The notes beneath the pieces are model-generated. The model saw only the letters and a program-made list of their open reading frames with translations. It did no database searches and was not told where the DNA came from. Shown piece after piece: positions 1-5,468 of a stretch of DNA of 5,519 bases; the stretch's first letter is position 1; each line of letters begins with the position of its first letter. Location: NCBI GenBank assembly GCA_004144935.1, contig SDZP01000238.1, forward strand, positions 1-5,519, in the 5' to 3' direction. Position numbers and translations under genes: made by a program. Origin of the DNA: Caulobacteraceae bacterium (GTDB taxonomy: Bacteria > Pseudomonadota > Alphaproteobacteria > Caulobacterales > Caulobacteraceae).

Positions 1-200
1 GACGGCGGGGGGGGCGGGGGCTGCGGAGTTTCGCCCTGGTGAATCGGGTAGGCCGGCTGCGGTACGGCCAGGGCGGTGGGGCCGGTGCCGGCCTCCTGGC
101 CCTCGACCACCGGGTAGCGCGGCGTCGGCGCGGTCACGCAGGCGGTGAGGGCGGCGGCGCTGGCCGCGATCAACAGGGCGCGGGTAAGGGAATGGGTCAT
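1..200 (-). CDS. N-terminus of a lipoprotein, probably an NlpD/DipM-like cell-wall factor (partial)
   Basis: Only the first 66 codons are in the window; the gene continues past the left edge. The ATG at 200-198 is preceded by AGAGAG (206-211), a weak ribosome binding site 5 bases away. The protein starts with a short basic n-region (MTHSLTR), an alanine/leucine-rich hydrophobic stretch (residues 8-20) and a lipobox LTAC at 18-21. It is therefore probably cleaved before Cys21 and lipidated. Residue 22 is Val, not Asp, which favours the outer membrane. The mature part is Pro/Ala-rich, with six prolines in a row at 61-66, typical of a flexible linker. No LysM or M23 domain is visible because the gene is cut. 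The NlpD-like call rests on position after surE-pcm, as in E. coli surE-pcm-nlpD. An unrelated small lipoprotein remains possible. The lipoprotein call is much firmer than the family call. Confidence 0.75.
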   Translation of the reverse strand, partial: MTHSLTRALLIAASAAALTACVTAPTPRYPVVEGQEAGTGPTALAVPQPAYPIHQGETPQPPPPPP

Positions 201-244
201 CGCCGCTCTCTAATCAGTCAAACAGCACACCTGGAGTGATGCGC

Positions 245-260
245 GTTAAGTCTGCGTTAA
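245..260 (-). promoter_or_regulatory. CtrA-type binding box
   Basis: Read on the minus strand the sequence is TTAACGCAGACTTAAC, an exact match to the full CtrA consensus TTAA-N7-TTAAC known from Caulobacter and relatives. It is also an 8-bp direct repeat (CTTAACGC twice, 11-bp period, about one helical turn) in otherwise GC-rich DNA. It lies in the 88-base gap between pcm and the lipoprotein gene, 45 to 60 bases before that ATG, where a CtrA box overlapping a -35 region would be expected. I do not see a clear -10 element. The match is seen directly; CtrA binding is inferred and depends on the host being an alphaproteobacterium. Confidence 0.6.
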
Positions 261-288
261 GCACACGAAGACGCCGACGGATTTGGGA

Positions 289-957
289 TCACAACTCGCG
301 TGCGACGCCGTCCAGCAGAGGGACGAAGCGCACATCGCAGAGTGTTTCCCTGAGGAATCCGCCCGCCCCGTCACCCGCATAGCGGATCAGTTGCTGGACA
401 GGCCCCCGGCCCACCGGCGCCACCAGAACCCCGTCCGGCTTCAGTTGCGCAAGCAGCCTTGTCGGCTCCTCGGGCGCCGCCGCTGTGACCATAATGCGGT
501 CAAAAGGCGCCTGCTCGGCCCAGCCTTCTCCGCCGTCGCCGAACTTGGTGATGACGTTGGTCAGCTGCAGGGTCTTGAACCGCGCCTCGGCCTCGCCCAT
601 CAGGGTGCGATAGCGCTCGATCGTATAGACCAGCCGCGACAGCCGGCTGAGGATGGCGGTCTGGTAGCCGCTGCCCGTGCCGATCTCCAGCACCCGCGAA
701 CGGCGGTCGAGGGTCAGGGCCTGGGTCATCAGGCCGACGATGTAGGGCTGGCTGATCGTCTGGCCGCAGGCGATGGGCAGGGCCGAGTCTTCCCAGGAGC
801 GGGTCTTGAAGAGGTCCGGCGTGAAGATCTCGCGCGGCGTCTTCTCCATGGCCCCCAGCACCTTGACGTCGGTGACGCCCTGCTCGCGCAGCGCCAGGAT
901 CAGCTTGGCGCGATCCTCGCCCTCTTCGGGGGCCTGCTCGGGCGGGGTCCTGGACAT
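289..957 (-). CDS. pcm: Protein-L-isoaspartate O-methyltransferase
   Basis: This 222-residue cytosolic repair enzyme transfers a methyl group from S-adenosylmethionine to abnormal L-isoaspartyl residues, starting their return to L-aspartate. The family signature CGQTISQPY is at residues 64-72, with the conserved Thr/Ser of the active-site loop at 67 and 69. The SAM-binding motif I, VLEIGTGSGYQTA, is at 89-101 and is followed by the acidic post-strand motif YTIER at 111-115. FDRIMVTAAAPEEP at 152-165 and LVAPVGRG at 178-185 match later family motifs, and the C-terminal FVPLLDG is also typical. Length is normal for bacterial Pcm (about 205-225). The ATG follows the surE stop with no gap (TGAATG) and has no good ribosome binding site, so it is probably translated by coupling to surE. 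It forms the end of a serS-surE-pcm transcript. I see no damage. Confidence 0.95.
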   Translation of the reverse strand: MSRTPPEQAPEEGEDRAKLILALREQGVTDVKVLGAMEKTPREIFTPDLFKTRSWEDSALPIACGQTISQPYIVGLMTQALTLDRRSRVLEIGTGSGYQTAILSRLSRLVYTIERYRTLMGEAEARFKTLQLTNVITKFGDGGEGWAEQAPFDRIMVTAAAPEEPTRLLAQLKPDGVLVAPVGRGPVQQLIRYAGDGAGGFLRETLCDVRFVPLLDGVAREL

Positions 958-1740
958 TCAGGCTTTCGGCGGCGACCCGCCCAGCACGGCCTTCAGCGCA
1001 TGGACGGTTTCGTTGTGGGTCAGGTCGATATGGAGGGGCGTCACCGAAATGCGCCCCTCGTAGGTGGCCTTCAGGTCGGTGCCGTCGGCCGGCTTGGAGA
1101 GCTGGCCGGAAAAGCCCATCCAGTAGTAGTCGCGACCGCGCAGGTCGGTGCGGCGCTCGGCCTTGCGGATGTGCATGTCGCGGAAGCCCTGGCGGGTCAC
1201 CTCGACGGCGGTCACCTCTTCCGGCGGCCGCGAGGGGAAGTTGACGTTGATGATCACGTCCTTGGGCCAGCCGATCTCGATCAGCCGCTTGATGATGCCA
1301 GGACCATAGGTCTCGGCCGTCTCCCAATAGGCCTTCACCTCGTCGTGGAAGGCCAGCATGGCCTGAGACAGGGCGATGGAGGGGATGCCAAGCGCCATGC
1401 CCTCGATGGCGCCGGCGACGGTGCCGGACATGGTCACGTCCTCGGCGATGTTCTGGCCGCGGTTGACGCCGCTGAGCACCAGGTCCGGCGGGGCGCCCTC
1501 GACCAGGTTGCGGATGCCCAGCATCACGCAGTCGGTCGGCGTGCCGGTCACCGCCCACTTGCGGTCGGCGACCTTGCGCACCCGCAGCGGGTCGGACAGG
1601 GTCAGGGCCCGGCTGGCGCCCGACTGCTCATACTCCGGCGCCACGACCCAGACGTCGTCGGTCAGGACGCGGGCGATCTTCTCGAGCGTCTCGAGGCCCT
1701 CGGCATGGATGCCGTCGTCGTTGGTCAGCAGGATGCGCAT
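958..1740 (-). CDS. surE: 5'/3'-nucleotidase SurE
   Basis: SurE is a metal-dependent phosphatase that dephosphorylates nucleoside 5'- and 3'-monophosphates and is linked to stationary-phase survival. The 260-residue protein begins MRILLTNDDG, the family's characteristic N-terminus, with metal-binding Asp8 and Asp9. Further expected metal-site residues are Ser40 in EQSGAS and Asn93 in LSGVNRGQN. TMSGTVAGA at 103-111 and GTPTDCV at 66-72 are also conserved family segments. Length is typical (about 245-265). The start overlaps the serS stop by one base (TGATG), which fixes the ATG and implies translational coupling. pcm follows directly. The surE-pcm pair is conserved across many proteobacteria and is usually read as a stress/repair unit. 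No key residue appears to be missing. Confidence 0.96.
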   Translation of the reverse strand: MRILLTNDDGIHAEGLETLEKIARVLTDDVWVVAPEYEQSGASRALTLSDPLRVRKVADRKWAVTGTPTDCVMLGIRNLVEGAPPDLVLSGVNRGQNIAEDVTMSGTVAGAIEGMALGIPSIALSQAMLAFHDEVKAYWETAETYGPGIIKRLIEIGWPKDVIINVNFPSRPPEEVTAVEVTRQGFRDMHIRKAERRTDLRGRDYYWMGFSGQLSKPADGTDLKATYEGRISVTPLHIDLTHNETVHALKAVLGGSPPKA

Positions 1741-3017
1741 CAGACCGGCTCAATATGCGTCAGGCCGCCCATGTAGGGCTGCAGCACGTCCGGAATGGCG
1801 ATGCGGCCGTTCTCGTCCTGGTAGTTCTCCATCACCGCCACCAGGGTGCGCCCCACCGCCAGGCCCGAGCCGTTCAGGGTGTGGACGAAGCGCGTGCCCT
1901 TCTCGCCGGCCTTCTTGGTCCGGGCGTCCATGCGCCGGGCCTGGAAGTCGCCGCAGTTGGAGCAGCTGGAAATCTCGCGATAGGTGTTCTGCGACGGCAG
2001 CCAGACCTCGAGGTCGTAGGTCTTGCGGGCGGTGAAGCCCATGTCGCCGGTGCACAGCAGCATGGTGCGGAACGACAGGCCCAGCTTCTTGAGGATGCCC
2101 TCGGCGCAGCCCACCATCCGCTGGTGCTCGTCTTCCGACTGCTCCGGCGCGGTGATCGAGACCAGCTCGACCTTGTAGAACTGGTGCTGGCGGATCATGC
2201 CGCGCGTATCCCGCCCGCTGGCGCCGGCTTCCGACCGGAAGCTGGGGGTCAGGGCGGTCATCCGCAGGGGCAGTTCCTCCTCGGCGACGATCTGCTCGCG
2301 GACGATGTTGGTCAGCGACACCTCGGCGGTCGGGATCAGCCAGCGGCCGTCCGTGGTGCGGAACAGGTCTTCCTCGAACTTGGGCAGCTGGCCCGTGCCG
2401 AACACCGCCTCGTCACGGACGAGCAGGGGCGGGCTGACCTCGGTGTAGCCGTTCTCGGTCGTCTGCACGTCGATCATGAACTGGCCAAGGGCCCGCTCCA
2501 GCCGCGCCAGCTGACCCTTTATGACCACGAATCGCGAGCCGCTCATCCGCGCGGCGGCCTCGAAGTCCATGCCGCCCAGCGCGGCGCCGAGGTCGACATG
2601 GTCGCGCGCGTTGTTCAGCCGCACGGGCTCGCCGTGGCGGCGCTGCTCGACGTTGCCGGCCTCGTCCTCGCCGGCCGGGACCTGGGCGTCGGGAATCTGC
2701 GGCAGGCTGGCCAGAAGGTCGCGAAGCTCGCCGCCGATGCGGGTCTCGATCTCGCCCTGGGTGGTCATCTCGGCCTTCAGGGCCTCGACTTCCGACATCA
2801 GGGCGGCGGCGGCGGCCTCGTCCTTCCGGGCCTTGGCCTGGCCGATCAGCTTGGAAGCCTCGTTGCGCCGGCTCTGGGCCGACTGCAGGGCGGTGGTCGC
2901 CGTCCGCATCTCCGCGTCCAGCGCCAGGATGGCCGGCGTCTGCGCGGACAGCCCACGCGCGCTCCAGCCGGCGTCGAAGGCGGCGGGGTTTTCGCGGATG
3001 GCTCGGATGTCGTGCAT
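1740..3017 (-). CDS. serS: Seryl-tRNA synthetase (class II)
   Basis: SerRS activates serine with ATP and charges tRNA-Ser (and tRNA-Sec where present) in the cytosol. The 425 residues start MHDIRAIRENP, the usual SerRS N-terminus, followed by the long tRNA-binding coiled-coil arm at roughly 27-103, rich in Ala, Glu, Lys and Gln. The catalytic core shows the serine-site TAEVSL at 230-235, class II motif 2 FRSEAGASGRDTRGM at 260-274, EISSCSNCGDFQARR at 348-362, and motif 3 LNGSGLAVGRTLVA at 381-394 with the ATP-binding Arg390. Length is normal. It is the first gene of serS-surE-pcm and lies 103 bases downstream of panB. The ribosome binding site is weak. A possible promoter -10 element, ACACTAGACA at 3048-3057, lies about 30 bases before the ATG and partly resembles the Caulobacter housekeeping -10, but I find no convincing -35, so I do not list it separately. 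Confidence 0.97.
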   Translation of the reverse strand: MHDIRAIRENPAAFDAGWSARGLSAQTPAILALDAEMRTATTALQSAQSRRNEASKLIGQAKARKDEAAAAALMSEVEALKAEMTTQGEIETRIGGELRDLLASLPQIPDAQVPAGEDEAGNVEQRRHGEPVRLNNARDHVDLGAALGGMDFEAAARMSGSRFVVIKGQLARLERALGQFMIDVQTTENGYTEVSPPLLVRDEAVFGTGQLPKFEEDLFRTTDGRWLIPTAEVSLTNIVREQIVAEEELPLRMTALTPSFRSEAGASGRDTRGMIRQHQFYKVELVSITAPEQSEDEHQRMVGCAEGILKKLGLSFRTMLLCTGDMGFTARKTYDLEVWLPSQNTYREISSCSNCGDFQARRMDARTKKAGEKGTRFVHTLNGSGLAVGRTLVAVMENYQDENGRIAIPDVLQPYMGGLTHIEPV

Positions 3018-3090
3018 GGCTCTGGCGGGGCTGGAATGGAGGCGAACTGTCTAGTGTGCGTTGGGCAGGCGGGGAAGTGGCGCCAGCGCA

Positions 3091-3118
3091 TTCCTTCTCC
3101 CTCCTGGGGGAGAAGGAA
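3091..3118. repeat. Perfect inverted repeat (11-bp stem), possible terminator of panB or dispersed palindrome
   Basis: TTCCTTCTCCC at 3091-3101 is exactly complementary to GGGAGAAGGAA at 3108-3118, leaving a 6-base loop (3102-3107). It begins two bases after the panB stop codon in the direction of transcription, a good place for a terminator, but there is no T-run after the stem on the minus strand. An intrinsic terminator of the E. coli type is therefore not supported. Short palindromes built on CCTTCTCCC/GGGAGAAGG are, to my recollection, frequent between genes in Caulobacter-like genomes, so this may be a copy of a dispersed repeat that also protects or ends the panB mRNA. The remaining gap (3018-3090) also contains the 8-bp palindrome TGGCGCCA at 3078-3085. 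Confidence 0.65.
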
Positions 3119-3120
3119 CC

Positions 3121-3948
3121 TCAGCTCTTCTTCGCGAAGTACGTTTCGGCCTCGCCCGGGAAGGTCCGCGCCTTCACCTCGGCGGCGTACTGCTCCCCTG
3201 CCCGGCCGATCTCCCCGCGCAGGTCGGCGAACCGGCGCACGAACTTCGGCGTCCAGTCAAACAGGCCCAGCATGTCGTCGGTGACCAGGATCTGGCCGTC
3301 GCAGCCCGCCGACGCCCCGATGCCGATGGTCGGCGGCGCGATCGCCGCGGTGATGTCCCGCGCCAGCCCCTCGGCCACCCCTTCGACGACCACGGCGAAC
3401 GCCCCGGCGTCCGCCGTCGCCCGCGCCTCGGCCAGGATCCTGGCCCGGCCTTCCTCGTCGCGGCCCTTGGCCTTGAAACCGCCGTCGACCAGCACCGCCT
3501 GCGGCCGCAGGCCGACGTGGCCCATTACCGGGATGCCGCGCTGGACCATATAGTGGATGGTGTCGGGCACGGTCGGGCCGCTCTCGACCTTCACGGCCTG
3601 GGCGCCCGTCTCCTTCATGATCCGGGCGGCGTTGTCATAGGCCGCCTCGGCGCTGCCCTCGTAGCTGCCGAACGGCATGTCGACGACGACCATGGCCCGG
3701 CGCGCGCCGCGCATCACCGCCTGGCCGTGCAGGATCATCATCTCCATGGTCACGCCGACCGTGTTGGGCAGGCCATGGACCACCATGCCGACGCTGTCGC
3801 CGACCAGCAGCAGGTCGCAATGGTCGTCGAGGATCTCGGCGACCGGGGCGGTATAGGCGGTGAGGCAGACGATGGGATCGCCGCCCTTGCGCGCGGCGAT
3901 GTCCGGCGCCGCGAGACGCCGGACGGTTTCCTGACGCTGAGCAGACAC
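3121..3948 (-). CDS. panB: 3-methyl-2-oxobutanoate hydroxymethyltransferase (ketopantoate hydroxymethyltransferase)
   Basis: PanB adds a hydroxymethyl group from 5,10-methylene-tetrahydrofolate to 2-oxoisovalerate to make ketopantoate, the first committed step of pantothenate and CoA synthesis, in the cytosol. I place the start at GTG 3948, giving 275 residues beginning MSAQRQETVRRLAAPD. AGGAG (3954-3958) lies 5 bases upstream, and the start overlaps the previous stop by one base (TAGTG). An ATG at 4017 would add 23 residues lying antisense to nothing but inside the preceding gene in another frame, and they look unrelated to PanB. Family motifs: CLTAYTAP 28-35, LLVGDSVGMVVHG 47-59 with metal ligand Asp51, VDMPFGSY 89-96 with Asp90, KVESG 120-124 with Glu122, MGHVGLRPQ 142-150, VVEG 187-190 with the catalytic Glu, and CDGQILVTDDMLGL 216-229. 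No panC is adjacent. Instead it is the last gene behind a sigma-factor module. Confidence 0.95.
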   Translation of the reverse strand: MSAQRQETVRRLAAPDIAARKGGDPIVCLTAYTAPVAEILDDHCDLLLVGDSVGMVVHGLPNTVGVTMEMMILHGQAVMRGARRAMVVVDMPFGSYEGSAEAAYDNAARIMKETGAQAVKVESGPTVPDTIHYMVQRGIPVMGHVGLRPQAVLVDGGFKAKGRDEEGRARILAEARATADAGAFAVVVEGVAEGLARDITAAIAPPTIGIGASAGCDGQILVTDDMLGLFDWTPKFVRRFADLRGEIGRAGEQYAAEVKARTFPGEAETYFAKKS

Positions 3949-4331
3949 TAGAACTCCTGGGTGGCCCGCGTGATCGCGAAGCCGACGGCCATAACACCCA
4001 GGGCCGCCGTCATCCACAGAACTTCCGGGCTGATCGGCAGGGCGCCGAGACTGGAACTGGCGCTCATCACCTCGCCAAAGGCCTTGCCCACCGCATTGGC
4101 CTGGGCCGTCGCCTCGCTGCCGGCGGCTTTCAGGAACAGGCCCGCGCCCATCATCTGGGCCACGCCGACGACGCCGGCGACCACCCCGGCCCCGCCGATC
4201 AGCAGGCGGCGCAGCGACCAGCCCCGCTCCATCCGCTGTTCCACCTGCCGGGCGAACAGCTCGGCGTCGGCGAAATGCGGCGGCTCGGCGAACATCCGGT
4301 CGAGGCGGGTTTCGAACTCTAGATCAGACAT
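3948..4331 (-). CDS. Small two-helix membrane protein, candidate partner of the ECF sigma factor
   Basis: I do not recognise this 127-residue protein as a named family. Its ATG (4331-4329) lies inside the end of the sigma gene, which overlaps it by 8 bases, so it is probably translated by coupling. It starts MSDLEFETRLDRMF. Residues 1-42 are soluble, charged and probably helical (EQRMERGWSLRR at 31-42), and are followed by a hydrophobic, Gly/Val-rich helix at about 43-67. A small-residue linker (68-100) and a second hydrophobic helix at about 102-121 follow, then a short tail TRATQEF. Arg before the first helix suggests the N-terminus is cytoplasmic. Sigma genes are commonly followed by their membrane anti-sigma factor, so that role is possible. 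However, it has no zinc-binding HxxxCxxC motif and the N-terminal region is short for an anti-sigma domain. The in-frame extension to 4496 is not used: it would read through sigma coding sequence. Confidence 0.85.
   Translation of the reverse strand: MSDLEFETRLDRMFAEPPHFADAELFARQVEQRMERGWSLRRLLIGGAGVVAGVVGVAQMMGAGLFLKAAGSEATAQANAVGKAFGEVMSASSSLGALPISPEVLWMTAALGVMAVGFAITRATQEF
3954..3958 (-). promoter_or_regulatory. Ribosome binding site of panB
   Basis: AGGAG on the minus strand, 5 bases before GTG 3948 and inside the last codons of the preceding membrane-protein gene. It decides the panB start in favour of the GTG at 3948 over the longer ATG reading at 4017. Confidence 0.75.
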
Positions 4332-4899
4332 GATCCTGCCTTTCCGCCTCGCGCCCTGCGCCTTGAGAAGGCGCAAGTCGGACCCGGAGCTTATCCAAAC
4401 CACGTTTGACATGGGATTTAACCGTCCCCAAGGGGGCTCCGATGGTTTCAGCCGCTTCGGCATGAGAAAGTCCGACGCCGTAGCAGAGAGACACACACAG
4501 ACGCTCCTGTTCGGACAGGGTCTTCATGGCCTCGTCCAGATCGATCCGGTCGGCGGTGGAGACCTCACCGCCATGGCCTTCGTCGTCCTGTTCGACCTCG
4601 TCGGTCATCCGGCTGTCCTTGCGCCAGCGGCGGACGTACAGCCGGGCGGCGATCCGCTTCACCCAGGCGGCGAAGGTGCCCTCGCCCCGGAATTCCGCGA
4701 CCCGCTCGAAGGCGGTCAGGAAGGCGTCCTGCGCGATGTCGTCGGCCGTCGAGGGCTGGGCCCCCATCCGGCGCAGCAGGCCGCGGACGGCCGAGCCGTG
4801 CCGGCGGACCAGCTCGCCGAAGGCCGTGCGGTCGCCCGCCGCCGCGAGGCTGGCGAGCTCCACATCGTGCAGTCCCGTAACAGCCCTTGCCTGGGCCAT
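4324..4899 (-). CDS. ECF-type RNA polymerase sigma factor (sigma-70 family)
   Basis: A group 4 sigma factor that would direct RNA polymerase to a specific promoter set. I choose ATG 4899 (191 residues) over GTG 4908, because the ribosome binding site (4908-4916) is 8 bases from the ATG but runs into the GTG. Sigma region 2 covers about 20-93: FGELVRRHG 27-35, the core-binding DDIAQDAFLTAFERV 53-67, and the -10-recognition segment FRGEGTFAAWVKRIAARLYV 70-89. An acidic linker (100-112, EVEQDDEG) joins region 4 at about 121-176, with the helix-turn-helix LSHAEAAETIGAPLGTVKSHVKRG at 144-167, here quoted in two parts as LSHAEAAETIGA and PLGTVKSHVKRG. There is no extra C-terminal domain. It sits between two membrane-protein genes, 33 bases after the first and overlapping the second by 8. 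Codons 128-191 have unusual composition (see findings). The target regulon and ECF group cannot be told from the sequence. Confidence 0.95.
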   Translation of the reverse strand: MAQARAVTGLHDVELASLAAAGDRTAFGELVRRHGSAVRGLLRRMGAQPSTADDIAQDAFLTAFERVAEFRGEGTFAAWVKRIAARLYVRRWRKDSRMTDEVEQDDEGHGGEVSTADRIDLDEAMKTLSEQERLCVSLCYGVGLSHAEAAETIGAPLGTVKSHVKRGLDKLRVRLAPSQGAGREAERQDHV

Positions 4900-4907
4900 G
4901 GTGCTCA

Positions 4908-4916
4908 CTCCCCCTT
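4908..4916 (-). promoter_or_regulatory. Ribosome binding site deciding the sigma-factor start
   Basis: AAGGGGGAG on the minus strand. Its GGAG core ends 8 bases before ATG 4899, an ideal distance, while the in-frame GTG at 4908 begins on the last base of the motif. The ATG is therefore the better start, shortening the protein by three residues. Confidence 0.7.
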
Positions 4917-4924
4917 GGAGCGCT

Positions 4925-4944
4925 AAGCCGGCCTAGACCGGCTT
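4925..4944 (-). repeat. Intercistronic hairpin over the DUF6249-like gene's stop codon
   Basis: On the minus strand AAGCCGG and CCGGCTT form a perfect 7-bp stem with a 6-base loop. The stop codon TAG (4935-4933) lies in the loop, and the stem ends 8 bases before the sigma ribosome binding site. No T-run follows, so a simple terminator is unlikely. It could slow or partly stop transcription, mark an RNA-processing site, or affect access to the sigma translation start. Confidence 0.5.
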
Positions 4945-5313
4945 GCCCTTGTTGGGGTTGAAGAAACTGAGGATGACGAAGGTGGCGCCGATGATCACCG
5001 GGATGGCGCCGATGCCCAGCATGGGCCGGAAGGCCTCGTCGGCTTCGTAGGAGACGAAGTATCCGAAGACCCCGATGCCGATGCCGATGGCGATCCAGAT
5101 GACCCCGGTGCGCAGGTCGCTCAGCGCCGAGGAGGGCTGTTTCACGTTCTTGGTCAGGGCGTCGATAACCTCGGGGGGCATCGGCTGGCCCTTGTCGATG
5201 GCCGCGCGCAGGGTGTTCTGCATCTCGCTGCGCTCGCGGCTTTTCAGCCAGCCGGGGACGATACAGATCGCCGCGATCATGGCGAAGAATGCGATCGGGA
5301 TGAGCATTTCCAT
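4933..5313 (-). CDS. Three-helix membrane protein, DUF6249-like
   Basis: A 126-residue predicted inner-membrane protein of unknown function; the DUF6249 assignment is from recollection of the family pattern and is moderate. ATG 5313 is chosen because AGAAGG (5323-5328) is 9 bases upstream; the next ATG (5307) is farther away. Helix 1 is at about 3-22 (LIPIAFFAMIAAICIVPGW), followed by a charged, probably cytoplasmic stretch 24-68 with LKSRERSEMQNTLRAAIDKG (23-42) and the PMPPEVIDAL segment (44-53) typical of the group. Helix 2 is at about 70-88 (IG repeats) and helix 3 at about 97-117, ending FFNPNKGKPV. There is no enzyme motif or lipobox. It is the first gene of the cluster with the ECF sigma factor, 33 bases ahead of it, so it may act as a membrane sensor or accessory for that sigma factor. 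This is inferred from position only. Confidence 0.88.
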   Translation of the reverse strand: MEMLIPIAFFAMIAAICIVPGWLKSRERSEMQNTLRAAIDKGQPMPPEVIDALTKNVKQPSSALSDLRTGVIWIAIGIGIGVFGYFVSYEADEAFRPMLGIGAIPVIIGATFVILSFFNPNKGKPV

Positions 5314-5468
5314 GGTGTCGAACCTTCTCTCGAATCTCTGCGGCGCCGCGCTGTTGCGTGCGCCATCTGATCATGAGAGGCGCGAGGAGGCCGCAACGGA
5401 TGCGGAATCCCACATGAAATGTTCGTAAGGCGGGCTGCGCCGTCCGAGGGGCTGGTTGGACAGGGGCG
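5314..5468 (-). other. Non-coding leader ahead of the sigma-factor cluster
   Basis: These 155 bases between the upstream stop (5469) and the start of the DUF6249-like gene should hold the cluster's promoter. I find no clear -35/-10 pair of the housekeeping or GGAAC/CGTT ECF kind. Visible elements are the short palindrome ACAT-GAA-ATGT at 5412-5422, TGATCA at 5368-5373, and two GANTC sites (5332-5336 and 5405-5409), which would be CcrM methylation targets in an alphaproteobacterium. No small gene is supported here. Confidence 0.4.

Noticed and set aside
745..775. Pcm active-site loop reads ACGQTISQP instead of the E. coli-like GQGQTISQP
   Set aside because: Variation at the residue before GQTIS is ordinary among bacterial Pcm proteins; all catalytic motifs are intact.
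283..1776. Long plus-strand reading frame (497 codons) opposite pcm and surE
   Set aside because: It is antisense to two clearly recognised genes. Its His/Gly/Ala/Arg/Gln-rich translation is typical of the antisense frame of high-GC genes and shows no domain.
1755..3284. Long plus-strand reading frame (509 codons) opposite serS
   Set aside because: It mirrors serS codons, has no recognisable motif, and runs through the panB/serS gap and the palindrome.
3949..4017. N-terminal extension of PanB to ATG 4017
   Set aside because: The added residues do not resemble PanB, and the GTG at 3948 has a good ribosome binding site and the stop/start overlap.
4406..4411. TTGACA on the plus strand as a promoter -35
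   Set aside because: No -10 element at 16-18 bases downstream, and it would be antisense to the sigma gene. It encodes part of the region 4 helix.
4332..4496. N-terminal extension of the two-helix protein to 4496
   Set aside because: It would run out of frame through the conserved region 4 of the sigma factor. The ATG at 4331 fits the overlapping gene pattern.
4565..5413. Minus-strand 282-codon frame across the sigma and DUF6249-like genes
   Set aside because: It is the shifted frame of two real genes, extremely Arg/Gly/Pro-rich, and without motifs.
5390..5426. GAAC ... CGTT on the minus strand as an ECF autoregulated promoter
   Set aside because: The spacing of about 22 bases is too long for the usual 16-17 and the -35 is incomplete.
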